DNA of 6,376 nucleotides from CAYUAG01 sp046483025 (GCA_046483025.1 JAWODZ010000009.1:1-6376); one strand, 5' to 3'. Positions 1 to 5,190 are shown, numbered from the stretch's first letter. The notes: a model not told the origin generated them from the letters alone. Translations and numbers: made by a program.

Positions 1-212
1 TCATGGATGAGGTTTAAATCCTGATTTGTATAGGGCATTTCAGTCAGTCTGAGACCAGCACCGCCCCGGCTCAGGGCCAGATACCGTACCACACGGTTCT
101 CCCACCGGTCATAGCGAAAGGGCCAGGACTGCGCCTGTACTGTGGACTGCAGACCGGCAAGCATAAATACAATCAAAACTGCCGGACTATATTTTTGTAA
201 ATGTAATTTCAT
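1..212 (-). CDS. Exported protein, N-terminal part only (runs off the left edge)
   Basis: The reading frame is open from an ATG at 212 down to base 1, giving about 70 residues with no stop. The start MKLHLQKYSPAVLIVF is a classic signal peptide: lysines, a hydrophobic core at residues 10-20, then a VQA-QS signal peptidase I-like site near residues 26-28. The mature part begins QSWPFRYDRWENRVV and continues to LRLTEMPYTNQDLN, so the product is exported to the periplasm or outer membrane. The short element before a 'PYT..DL' motif recalls the start of Wzi-type capsule assembly beta-barrels, which would suit the EPS setting, but this is a weak inference from about 45 mature residues. The leader reads AAAGAATGAACT before the ATG and has no clear Shine-Dalgarno. 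Codon use resembles the aminotransferase gene, not the AT-rich ATPase next door. Confidence 0.75.
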   Translation of the reverse strand, partial: MKLHLQKYSPAVLIVFMLAGLQSTVQAQSWPFRYDRWENRVVRYLALSRGGAGLRLTEMPYTNQDLNLIH

Positions 213-233
213 AGTTCATTCTTTATTTTTTTT

Positions 234-264
234 CAGCCACAGATTGACACGGATTCTCACGGAT
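234..264. repeat. CACGGATT-type degenerate word repeat, copy 1
   Basis: CAGCCACAGATTGACACGGA followed by TTCTCACGGAT is built from about 11-base words. A second, slightly different version lies at 2259-2291 (CAGCCACGGATAAACACGGA and onward). Both sit in spacers, in the same orientation. Confidence 0.6.
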
Positions 265-310
265 ATAAACAAATTTTTTTATTATTATTGAATGTCATCC
301 ATATACCCTA

Positions 311-340
311 TACCATATACCTCATACCCAATACCCTTCC
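311..340. repeat. 30-bp direct repeat A, copy 1
   Basis: The stretch begins TACCATATACCTCATA and ends CAATACCCTTCC. It recurs at 2509-2538 with a single mismatch (CATACCCAAT here, CATAACCAAT there). The two copies are in the same orientation on the two sides of the ATPase gene. The sequence is itself made of TATACC-like words. Confidence 0.8.
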
Positions 341-345
341 CTTCA

Positions 346-413
346 CAGATCGCCCTGGCTTCAAATCGATCGGCAATGCCGATCTGAATGCATTCCCAGC
401 CAATGGCTGGGAA
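346..413. repeat. CAGATCGCCCTGG core with two triplet-loop hairpins
   Basis: A core CAGATCGCCCTGG (346-358) is followed by two perfect hairpins. The first is at 368-384, with stem GATCGGC and loop AAT. The second is at 393-413, with stem TTCCCAGCC and loop AAT. The same layout, core then paired three-base-loop hairpins, forms the 70-bp tandem unit at 6201-6376, so these look like relatives of one short interspersed element. The second hairpin resembles the 'TTCCCAGCC..GGCTGGGAA' intergenic repeats I recall from other bacteria. Confidence 0.7.
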
Positions 414-468
414 CGAGAAATGAACTGGCCTCTGGCTTCTACACGCTAACTTACTCACGTTTTGTGCT

Positions 469-492
469 CCGCAGGGGCTCCGGCCCCTGCGG
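469..492. repeat. Strong GC-rich hairpin
   Basis: This is a perfect 10-bp stem (CCGCAGGGGC at 469-478 against its complement at 483-492) with the four-base loop TCCG. No T-run follows on either strand, so it is not an intrinsic terminator. It belongs with the other spacer hairpins, though its loop is four bases long. Confidence 0.7.
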
Positions 493-552
493 CAAATTGT
501 CATCGCAGTTTTACCATGATGGACATGAAAATTTTAAAACTCACTCCCTATA

Positions 553-584
553 ATCCCCCTCTCTTTTGAAAAAAAAGGGGGGAT
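553..584. repeat. ATCCCCC...GGGGGAT inverted repeat
   Basis: ATCCCCC at 553-559 pairs with GGGGGAT at 578-584 around an interior of T-rich and A-rich tracts that can pair in part. It overlaps the start of direct repeat B by a few bases. No clean U-tract follows the hairpin on either strand. Confidence 0.55.
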
Positions 585-628
585 AAAACTCACACTAAAT
601 ATCAAAATATTCAACTTGACATATTTAT
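579..628. repeat. 50-bp direct repeat B, copy 1
   Basis: It starts GGGGATAAAACTCACACTAA and ends CAACTTGACATATTTAT. It matches 2403-2452 over all 50 positions except one (A at 604, T in the other copy). The copies are in the same orientation and bracket the ATPase gene. Confidence 0.85.
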
Positions 629-652
629 TGTTGTTGGCCGCAGGTCAAATCG

Positions 653-678
653 CTGTCCGCCGTCCGCGGTCTGCGGTC
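653..678. repeat. GCGGTC/GACCGC word repeat
   Basis: CTGTCCGCCGTCCGCGGTCT followed by GCGGTC is a run of degenerate GCGGTC words. Relatives lie at 2688-2700 in the same orientation, and at 3905-3916 and 6130-6159 as GACCGC on the plus strand. It ends shortly before the 3' end of the ATPase gene. Confidence 0.6.
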
Positions 679-753
679 TTTTCTGGCTGACAACTGATCT
701 CTGAATGTTGACATTCTAAAGCTCTCAAGTTCTTACATTCTGACTATTCACAA

Positions 754-2031
754 TCAGTTCAGCAAAAATTTCCATAAAGGTATCAATTTTACATTTTCCG
801 GAATATTTACATTTGATGTTTTATTGACAATGAGTAATGCCTGAGCCTTTGGAAATCGCTTTAACCCCATTACCAGACCTTTGATTTCCCTTTCATAGGT
901 CTTTGTTTCTGCAATACTCTGACATACATTTATGAGCTGCATACCCGTCTGTGTTTCAGCAAGAAAATCAACTTCGTTTTTATTTTTTAAATAATATACA
1001 TTATAATTTTTTCTTCTGATATGAAGATATAGTATGTTCTCTATCTTCTTCCCTATATCAACCATAGGATCTGGAATAAACATATTCAGTAATCCGGTAT
1101 CAATACTGTATATTTTTTTAGGATTCTGAGCCTGTTTTCTCAAAGATTTGTCATACTTTGGAATTTTAAACATAATAAAAGCATTTTCCATTGCTTCCAG
1201 ATATTCATATAATGTATTTTTTGATAATTCAATCCCCTGAGATCTGAAATCATTGTATAATTTATTAATACTTAACAGAGAGCCGGGATGGCTCAGACAA
1301 TACTTCATCAGGGTTTTTAATAAAAACTGATTTCCTATTCCATAATATTCAATAAGATCCTTATAAAGCAATAAATCAACATATTCTTTCCATATCTTTT
1401 CTCTGATTGTCTTATCCGACTCAACAATTTCTGGAAATCCACCGGTATGTATATATTCATTCAATTCATATGCTATGTGTGCTTCTGATTTAGTTGATAC
1501 ATATCGCACCTCAATATTTTTAAATTGTAAAAATTCACTGAAAGAGAGAGGAAATACTTCATATGATATACTGCGTCCCCGGAGACTGCTGGAAATTTCC
1601 TGAGATACCATTTTTGAAGATGAACCAGTAATAAATATCTGAACATTTTCAGTATCATATATACGACGTATATATTTTTCCCAGTTATCTACATTCTGGA
1701 TCTCATCAAAAAAAATATATTTTTTTTCATTTATTTTTTCCGGATACAGTTCATAGTAAGATGTTAATAACAGATCCATATCCTTAACATATAACGGGAA
1801 TAGTCTGTCATCTTCCATATTAATATATATGATGTTCTCCTTATCAATCCCTTGAGACAGTAATTTTTCTATGGTGTAAAATAGTAAATATGTTTTCCCG
1901 CTTCTGCGGATACCCACCAAAGAAATAATTTTATTGGATTCAGTAGGTAATTCTATAGAACGTGGTTTGATTTCAGGTAGGTTACGCTCATGAAAATCAC
2001 GAATGATGTATGTAAATGTTTCCTTGTTCAT
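754..2031 (-). CDS. AAA-type ATPase with C-terminal DUF4143 (nuclease-like fold) domain
   Basis: This is a 425-residue P-loop ATPase of the widespread archaeal/bacterial AAA_14-DUF4143 class, whose cellular role is poorly known. Visible parts: Walker A GIRRSGKT at residues 40-47; NMEDDRL near 71-77; Walker B YIFFDEIQ at 105-112; sensor-like ITGSSS at 134-139; the family signature LRGR..SYEVFPLSFSEFL at 150-168; GGFPE at 197-201; and a C-terminal PD-(D/E)XK-like segment with E331 and EVDF at 353-356. The lysine often expected after the next strand is not obvious (LINVCQS, 367-372), so nuclease activity is doubtful. Length and the N-terminal 'IIRDFHERNLPE' suit an intact gene. The leader is AT-rich with no Shine-Dalgarno; TTGCAT and TAAATT 17 bases apart just upstream could give a near-leaderless transcript, but weakly. 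Codon use is far more AT-rich than the aminotransferase, and nested direct repeats flank the gene, which suggests it arrived separately. Confidence 0.93.
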   Translation of the reverse strand: MNKETFTYIIRDFHERNLPEIKPRSIELPTESNKIISLVGIRRSGKTYLLFYTIEKLLSQGIDKENIIYINMEDDRLFPLYVKDMDLLLTSYYELYPEKINEKKYIFFDEIQNVDNWEKYIRRIYDTENVQIFITGSSSKMVSQEISSSLRGRSISYEVFPLSFSEFLQFKNIEVRYVSTKSEAHIAYELNEYIHTGGFPEIVESDKTIREKIWKEYVDLLLYKDLIEYYGIGNQFLLKTLMKYCLSHPGSLLSINKLYNDFRSQGIELSKNTLYEYLEAMENAFIMFKIPKYDKSLRKQAQNPKKIYSIDTGLLNMFIPDPMVDIGKKIENILYLHIRRKNYNVYYLKNKNEVDFLAETQTGMQLINVCQSIAETKTYEREIKGLVMGLKRFPKAQALLIVNKTSNVNIPENVKLIPLWKFLLN

Positions 2032-2123
2032 AGGGATAATTTAATGATAAATTTTCCTTTATGCAAGGGAAGGTTTTAACTTTTATATTTTTCTTCGTTT
2101 TCTTCGTGCATTTCTAATAGGTC

Positions 2124-2140
2124 AGAAGGCAATGCCTTCT
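2124..2140. repeat. Triplet-loop hairpin AGAAGGC-AAT-GCCTTCT
   Basis: A perfect 7-bp stem with loop AAT ends exactly where the 59-bp repeat begins, so three hairpins stand almost in a row (2124-2140, 2141-2157, 2167-2191). Confidence 0.65.
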
Positions 2141-2199
2141 TCAAAGCAAAGCTTTGAATATTATTTCCGACCCAAGTACAACTTGGGTCGGAGGTGAAG
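2141..2199. repeat. 59-bp two-hairpin direct repeat, copy 1
   Basis: It is identical over 59 bp to 2345-2403. It holds two perfect hairpins: TCAAAGC with loop AAA (2141-2157), and CCGACCCAAGT with loop ACA (2167-2191, an 11-bp stem). The copies are 204 bp apart, in direct orientation. Only the first hairpin has the GC-NNN-GC form. Confidence 0.88.
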
Positions 2200-2230
2200 A
2201 ACCAGAAAATCACAATAAACAAATTCCAAA

Positions 2231-2258
2231 CAATGAACAATAAACAATGAACAATGAT
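2231..2258. repeat. 7-bp tandem repeat (CAATGAA)
   Basis: Four units in a row read CAATGAA, CAATAAA, CAATGAA and CAATGAT. Read on the minus strand they encode a hydrophobic-looking 'IVHCLLFIV' string, which explains a spurious open frame here. Confidence 0.75.
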
Positions 2259-2291
2259 CAGCCACGGATAAACACGGATTGACACGGATTT
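2259..2291. repeat. CACGGATT-type degenerate word repeat, copy 2
   Basis: CAGCCACGGATAAACACGGA followed by TTGACACGGATTT has three CACGGAT words about 11 bases apart. It is related to the copy at 234-264. Confidence 0.6.
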
Positions 2292-2310
2292 GTTTAATAT
2301 TTATCTCCTT

Positions 2311-2335
2311 CATTCTCAGTCATTGACTGGGAATG
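2311..2335. repeat. Triplet-loop hairpin, CATTCTCAGTC stem
   Basis: An 11-bp stem with one G-T wobble closes the loop ATT. Its sequence resembles the TTCCCAGCC hairpin at 393-413 with drift in the stem. Compensating or wobble changes of this kind suggest that the pairing, not the sequence, is what is kept. Confidence 0.6.
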
Positions 2336-2344
2336 CATTGAAAC

Positions 2345-2403
2345 TCAAAGCAAAGCTTTGAATATTATTTCCGACCCAAGTACAACTTGGGTCGGAGGTG
2401 AAG
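2345..2403. repeat. 59-bp two-hairpin direct repeat, copy 2
   Basis: This is an exact copy of 2141-2199, with hairpins at 2345-2361 and 2371-2395. It abuts repeat B (they share the G at 2403). Confidence 0.88.
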
Positions 2404-2452
2404 GGGATAAAACTCACACTAAATATCTAAATATTCAACTTGACATATTTAT
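2403..2452. repeat. 50-bp direct repeat B, copy 2
   Basis: It matches 579-628 with one mismatch. It lies upstream of the ATPase in the gene's own direction, while copy 1 lies downstream. Confidence 0.85.
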
Positions 2453-2508
2453 AACAAATTTGACAAATATTAACTGACAAATTTGTGTTTATTAATGATT
2501 ACTCCATA

Positions 2509-2538
2509 TACCATATACCTCATAACCAATACCCTTCC
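2509..2538. repeat. 30-bp direct repeat A, copy 2
   Basis: It matches 311-340 with one mismatch, in the same orientation. With repeat B it gives the order A-B-ATPase-B-A. Confidence 0.8.
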
Positions 2539-2739
2539 ATTCTCCTTTTCTCCCTTCTCCATATTCCGTTAAACTGATGTAGAAACGCTAACCTTTCTCC
2601 GATACTCCGTTACCCTTAGCTCAATGATGATTCATCATCTGTCACAAACAACCACTCTCTAATGCCCAAACATTCACATCACTATCGCGGTCTGCGGTCA
2701 ATTACTGCTTATATATATCAAAAGATCTGCCTAAGACGT

Positions 2740-3891
2740 TCAGGTTACAAAAGACACTGACCTGATCACCCCACACACCCGTTCCAGATCCTCATCTTTC
2801 ATGGCAGTACCGCTGGGCAGGCACAGGCCTTTCTCAAAAAGTTCTTCCCCAATGCTGCCTCCTGCATACTGATAGTTCTGAAACACCGGCTGCAGATGCA
2901 TGGGCTTCCACAGGGGGCGGGATTCAATATTCTCTTTTTCCAGAGCCTGACGAATATCTTCTCTGTCAGCACCGAACTTATCCGGATCCACAGTAATACA
3001 GGTCAGCCAGCGGTTGCCCCGGGACCATTCCGGTTCCGGCATAAAAACTATCCCCGGCACGTCAGCCAGACGCTGCTGATAGGCAGTAAAAATCTCTCGT
3101 CTTTTTTCTATACGGGAAGAGAGCACTTTCAGCTGAGCCCGCCCCACTGCTGCCAGCAGATTGCTCATTCGGTAATTGAACCCTATTTCCGAATGCTGGT
3201 AATGCGGCGCCGGATCCCGGGCCTGGGTAGCCAGAAACCGTGATCTGGAAATCAGGTTTCTGTCACGGGACAGGATCATACCCCCGGCGGAATTGGTAAT
3301 GATCTTATTGCCGTTAAAGGAAAAAATGCTGGCCTCTCCCATGGTACCCACCAGACTCATCCTGTACTTGGCACCAAGCGCTTCAGCCGCATCCTCGATC
3401 ACCGGAACCTCATATTTCTCACATACAGAAAGAATGGGATCCATGTCTGCACTCTGACCGTACAGGTGCACCACGATCACTGCCTTGGGAAGTTCGGAGC
3501 GATCAGCTGCTTTTTTCAGCTCCCTTTCCAGAATATCAGGATCCATATTCCAGCTCCGAAGCTCACTATCAATAAACACCGGTTCTGCCCCCTGATACAC
3601 AACTGGAGTAACACTGGCAAAAAAGGTAAAGTCCGAACAAAAGACCTTATCTCCCGGACCCACATCTAATATGCGCAGGATCAGATGCAGTGCTGCAGTA
3701 CCGTTCACCACTGCTGCCGCCTCTGTTCCCTGCATGCTATGCAGTTCCGCAAACTCCTTTTCAAAACCATCCACATGCGGACCCAGCGGCGCAATCCAGT
3801 TGGAGTCAAAGGCGTTGCGCAGGTATTTCATTTCCTCGCCGGACATGTGGGGAGGGGAGAGGTATAGGCGTGTTTTTTGTTTGTTTTTCAT
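2740..3891 (-). CDS. epsN: EpsN/PglE-like PLP-dependent sugar-nucleotide aminotransferase (DegT/DnrJ/EryC1 family)
   Basis: This 383-residue cytoplasmic enzyme is full length for the family. It matches, as I remember it, Bacillus EpsN from end to end: LYLSPPHMSG (9-18), SNWIAPLGP (30-38), NGTAALHL (63-70, cofactor phosphate loop), VFIDSE..SWNM (105-115), LYGQSA (143-148), VIEDAAEALG (164-173, with D167 expected to contact the pyridine nitrogen), FSFNGNKIIT (190-199, with K196 the predicted PLP Schiff-base lysine), YQHSEIGFNYRMSN (231-244) and RPLWKPMH (325-332). The family moves an amino group from glutamate to C4 of a UDP-4-keto-6-deoxy-HexNAc, giving a 4-amino sugar for bacillosamine-type surface glycans. 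The partner dehydratase and acetyltransferase are not in this window. After the lysine the protein reads NSAGGM where I would expect TSGGGM. The leader is A-rich with no Shine-Dalgarno. Related DegT enzymes such as PglE or PseC are alternatives for the exact substrate. Confidence 0.93.
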   Translation of the reverse strand: MKNKQKTRLYLSPPHMSGEEMKYLRNAFDSNWIAPLGPHVDGFEKEFAELHSMQGTEAAAVVNGTAALHLILRILDVGPGDKVFCSDFTFFASVTPVVYQGAEPVFIDSELRSWNMDPDILERELKKAADRSELPKAVIVVHLYGQSADMDPILSVCEKYEVPVIEDAAEALGAKYRMSLVGTMGEASIFSFNGNKIITNSAGGMILSRDRNLISRSRFLATQARDPAPHYQHSEIGFNYRMSNLLAAVGRAQLKVLSSRIEKRREIFTAYQQRLADVPGIVFMPEPEWSRGNRWLTCITVDPDKFGADREDIRQALEKENIESRPLWKPMHLQPVFQNYQYAGGSIGEELFEKGLCLPSGTAMKDEDLERVCGVIRSVSFVT

Positions 3892-3904
3892 TTTTTTTAA
3901 TTTT

Positions 3905-3957
3905 GACCGCTGACCGATTATAGAAAGGGGGAAACGGAGAACCGGAGAAACGGAGAA
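3905..3957. repeat. GACCGC and CGGAGAA word repeats
   Basis: GACCGCTGACCG (3905-3916) is followed by GAAACGGAGAACCGGAGAAA and then CGGAGAA (3931-3957). The same words occur inverted in other spacers (CTCCGATACTCCG at about 2598 and 4581, ACCGTTTCTCCGTTTC at about 4433). They fill the 76-bp gap between the four-helix gene and the aminotransferase. Confidence 0.6.
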
Positions 3958-3967
3958 TGTTTGCTAA

Positions 3968-4360
3968 CTAATTATTTTTTTTAATTAACCAGGGCTCTGG
4001 GTAATCAATCATTCGTACTAATTTCCCTATTACTCTATCATAATGATCATCAATATTTTTAAAAATTGCTTTTTCCCAATACCCCATCTCACATACCATT
4101 TCAGCCCACACTTGTGTCTCAGCACCTTCTGCTTCCGAATCACTTGGTTTACTAATGAAAGCTGCTTTATAGCGTCGCTTCCTCCATGCTTCTGCTAAAT
4201 TCGCACACACAGAACGAGAGGATTTTCTAATTTGATCAGTTAATGAAAACTTTTCATCGGCAGGAAATTTTTTTGTTAATTCAAAAATTCTCACTGCTTC
4301 TCTCAAAGACATCTGATACACTTCCAAATCCCGATACGTTTTTATTAATGCTTTTTTCAT
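3968..4360 (-). CDS. Four-helix-bundle protein (S23 / 23S rRNA intervening-sequence protein family)
   Basis: This 130-residue protein belongs to the family first seen in 23S rRNA intervening sequences and now known as stand-alone genes in many genomes. The hallmark pattern is clear: YRDLEVYQMSLREAVRIFELTKKFP (residues 9-33, helix 1), then EKFSLTDQIRKSSRSVCANLAEAW (36-59, where the family usually has 'RSxxxNIAEG'), then SDSEAEGAETQVWAEM (73-88) and a last helix to about residue 118. It is the AEAWRKRR variant. The biochemical role is unknown. There is no rRNA sequence around it, so it is not in an intervening sequence here. AAAGAG five bases before the ATG is a fair ribosome-binding site. The 76-bp gap to the aminotransferase would allow cotranscription. 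Confidence 0.88.
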   Translation of the reverse strand: MKKALIKTYRDLEVYQMSLREAVRIFELTKKFPADEKFSLTDQIRKSSRSVCANLAEAWRKRRYKAAFISKPSDSEAEGAETQVWAEMVCEMGYWEKAIFKNIDDHYDRVIGKLVRMIDYPEPWLIKKNN

Positions 4361-4485
4361 AAATACTCTTTAAAATTTCTCTGTTCCCATATTTTAGCAA
4401 TCAATCACACTCACTCTCAAATTCTCCGATACACCGTTTCTCCGTTTCTTTCTCACTAATAACAACTAACCACAAATTACTCAAT

Positions 4486-4545
4486 CTAACACACTCCATA
4501 TGCAACCAAATAATACACATTCTTCAACATCTCCCAGATCGCTCT
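4486..4545 (-). pseudogene. C-terminal relic of a second YdcF/ElyC-type gene
   Basis: Read on the minus strand from 4545, this gives RAIWEMLKNVYYLVAYGVC then TAG at 4488-4486. It aligns with the last residues of the intact gene at 5475-6071 (METLKVVYYLFAHRVCPF): EMLK with ETLK, VYYL exact, VA with FA, VC with VC. The DNA is also alike (ATAATACAC and CTTCAAC shared with 5500-5525). The rest of the gene is missing: the frame hits a stop at 4560, inside the GATCGC repeat. It is a paralogue's tail and not a copy of the neighbour, because substitutions are spread throughout. Confidence 0.6.
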
Positions 4546-4575
4546 GGTCCCTGACAATTAACTACCCAATACTAC
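4536..4575. repeat. GATCGC...CCCTGACAA repeat, copy 1
   Basis: The stretch reads AGATCGCTCTGGTCCCTGAC then AATTAACTACCCAATACTAC. It resembles 5393-5435 (AGATCGCGCCCTGCTCCCTG, then ACAACAAACTACCCAACACC), with small gaps. Its first bases overlap the codons of the YdcF relic. Confidence 0.6.
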
Positions 4576-4643
4576 ATCTCTCCGATACTCCGTCACCCCA
4601 TACTCTGTTTCTCTTTTAACAGCAACCTGCTGATCTCAAACAA

Positions 4644-4688
4644 CTATCCTCTGACACTCTCAAGCTCTGCTGCAATCACCTCCTGCAT
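4644..4688 (-). other. 14-codon frame overlapping the stop of the 66-aa gene (TGATG)
   Basis: The stop of the 66-aa gene overlaps an ATG (TGATG). The new frame reads MQEVIAAELESVRG and stops at 4646-4644. TGATG overlaps usually mark translational coupling, so this may be the surviving start of a second cistron, or chance. The frame also contains AGGAGGTGAT (4684-4675), a full match to the anti-Shine-Dalgarno, with no open frame of useful length behind it. Confidence 0.25.
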
Positions 4689-4888
4689 CACTTCTTGCTC
4701 ATTACAACAAACAGGAGTCCCAATGCAATGGAAAACAGGATACAGGTGTCAGCCACCCGATGTAAGCCGCCAACTGTTACTAAAAACACTCCTTTGGGAA
4801 AAACACTCAATGCAGTTAAAACACCCAATAAAAATACCACTGCCCCTACAATTAATAAAACACTCTGCAACATTTTTAATGTCTTCAT
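4688..4888 (-). CDS. Small two-helix membrane protein of unknown function
   Basis: The product has 66 residues, with two hydrophobic helices at about residues 7-30 (LQSVLLIVGAVVFLLGVLTA and onward) and 46-63 (ADTCILFSIALGLLFVVM), joined by PKGVFLVTVGGLHR, and ending in MSKK. It is probably an inner-membrane hairpin. The 'GG-L-R-A-T-LLF-IAL' pattern resembles short conserved hypothetical membrane proteins I recall from several phyla, but I cannot name a family. It has the only perfect Shine-Dalgarno in the window (AGGAGGT, 7 bases before the ATG), which makes a real gene likely despite its size. A TATAAT lies about 47 bases upstream of the start. Confidence 0.72.
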   Translation of the reverse strand: MKTLKMLQSVLLIVGAVVFLLGVLTALSVFPKGVFLVTVGGLHRVADTCILFSIALGLLFVVMSKK

Positions 4889-4895
4889 TTCCTTT

Positions 4896-4902
4896 ACCTC
4901 CT
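4896..4902 (-). promoter_or_regulatory. Shine-Dalgarno AGGAGGT of the 66-aa gene
   Basis: The plus strand reads ACCTCCT, which is AGGAGGT on the coding strand, seven bases before the ATG at 4888. It fixes the start of the small membrane protein. No other gene in the window has a comparable site. Confidence 0.8.
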
Positions 4903-4934
4903 ATTTTTTTGTAAGATGTAACTCTTTCAGACTT

Positions 4935-4940
4935 ATTATA
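4935..4940 (-). promoter_or_regulatory. Possible -10 box TATAAT for the 66-aa gene
   Basis: TATAAT on the coding strand would give a 5' leader of roughly 40 bases before the ATG at 4888. No good -35 hexamer stands 16-18 bases further up (TGGTTT is the best), so this is tentative. Confidence 0.3.
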
Positions 4941-4954
4941 TCTTGAAATTGTTT

Positions 4955-5113
4955 CTAAAACCATGAAGCTCTAAAAAATGACCACAGACCTCTGCCCATT
5001 GACACTTTGAACTCCGGTTTGTAGAAACGATCAAGTTTTAGGATAAATATTTCAGGATTACAGATCATTGAACCAGGCATTTCCCCATTTTTTAACGATA
5101 TATTATCTATGCA
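4955..5113 (-). pseudogene. Unidentified coding relic (C-terminal fragment)
   Basis: From 5113 down to TAG at 4957-4955 there is an open frame of 52 codons. It includes CIDNISLKNGEMPGSMIC, then NPEIFILKLDRFYKPEFKV, then SMGRGLWSFFRASWF. The residue mix looks like a real protein: aromatic- and lysine-rich, with balanced codons. The only internal ATGs lack ribosome-binding sites, and the frame begins exactly at the edge of the inverted repeat at 5114-5190, where an in-frame stop lies. I read it as the tail of a gene whose front part has been lost. I do not recognise the family; it does not look like the usual FkbM C-terminus. Chance openness in AT-rich DNA is possible. Confidence 0.4.
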
Positions 5114-5190
5114 TCACACAAAGACACAACCAATAAAATAATAAAATTAACTCCTTATAGTTTCTCTGTGTCTTGGTGTCTCTGTGTGAG
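5114..5190. repeat. CACAGAG-type inverted repeat element
   Basis: TCACACAAAGACAC at 5114-5127 pairs, with one mismatch, with GTGTCTCTGTGTGA at 5176-5189, around an AT-rich middle. The right arm also contains the word repeat CTGTGTCTTGGTGTCTCTG. Such 'CACAGAGACACAGAG' stretches are familiar intergenic repeats in many bacteria. Both edges coincide with the ends of coding relics (5113 and 5190). Confidence 0.7.

Larger units (their letters stand above)
213..753. other. Repeat-rich spacer between the ATPase and the exported-protein gene
   Basis: This 541-bp stretch holds no credible gene. From left to right it contains CACGGAT-type repeats (234-264), a TATACC word repeat (311-340), a CAGATCGCCCTGG core followed by two hairpins (346-413), a strong GC hairpin (469-492), a C-run/G-run inverted repeat (553-584), a 50-bp direct repeat also found beyond the ATPase (579-628), and GCGGTC words (653-678). 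Any promoter for the exported-protein gene must lie here, but I see no convincing one. Confidence 0.7.
2032..2739. other. Repeat-rich spacer between the aminotransferase and the ATPase
   Basis: This 708-bp stretch holds no credible gene. In order it contains a TTCTTCG word repeat (about 2090-2108), three adjacent hairpins (2124-2191), a 7-bp tandem repeat (2231-2258), CACGGATT words (2259-2291), a hairpin (2311-2335), a second copy of the 59-bp two-hairpin repeat (2345-2403), repeat B (2403-2452), repeat A (2509-2538), CTCCGATACTCCG words (about 2598-2612), a palindrome ATGATGATTCATCAT (2624-2638), and GCGGTCTGCGGTC (2688-2700). No terminator follows the aminotransferase gene. Confidence 0.7.
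4361..4687. other. Repeat-rich spacer with gene scraps
   Basis: This 327-bp stretch contains CTCCG/CCGTTTC word repeats (about 4421-4450 and 4579-4612), the YdcF-type C-terminal scrap (4486-4545), a GATCGC repeat (4536-4575), a small triplet-loop hairpin CAGCA-ACC-TGCTG (4620-4632) and a 14-codon frame coupled to the upstream gene (4644-4688). I see no terminator or convincing promoter for the four-helix gene. Confidence 0.6.

Noticed and set aside
285..503. Minus-strand 72-codon frame
   Set aside because: It runs through TATACC words and three hairpins, and the repeats fully explain the sequence.
553..584. Intrinsic terminator for the ATPase or a plus-strand transcript
   Set aside because: The G-run arm is not followed by a U-tract on either strand, and the site is about 170 bp past the ATPase stop.
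2076..2285. Minus-strand 69-codon frame with a hydrophobic N-terminus
   Set aside because: It is the translation of CACGGATT words, the 7-bp CAATGAA tandem and a 59-bp hairpin repeat. No ribosome-binding site and no protein-like conservation expected.
2896..3923. Several plus-strand open frames opposite the aminotransferase
   Set aside because: They are shadows of a clearly identified gene, with no family motifs.
3968..4360. rRNA intervening sequence
   Set aside because: The four-helix protein family suggests it, but there is no 23S rRNA sequence on either side.
4695..4964. Plus- and minus-strand frames overlapping the 66-aa gene
   Set aside because: Only the 4688-4888 frame has a Shine-Dalgarno and a coherent two-helix membrane protein.
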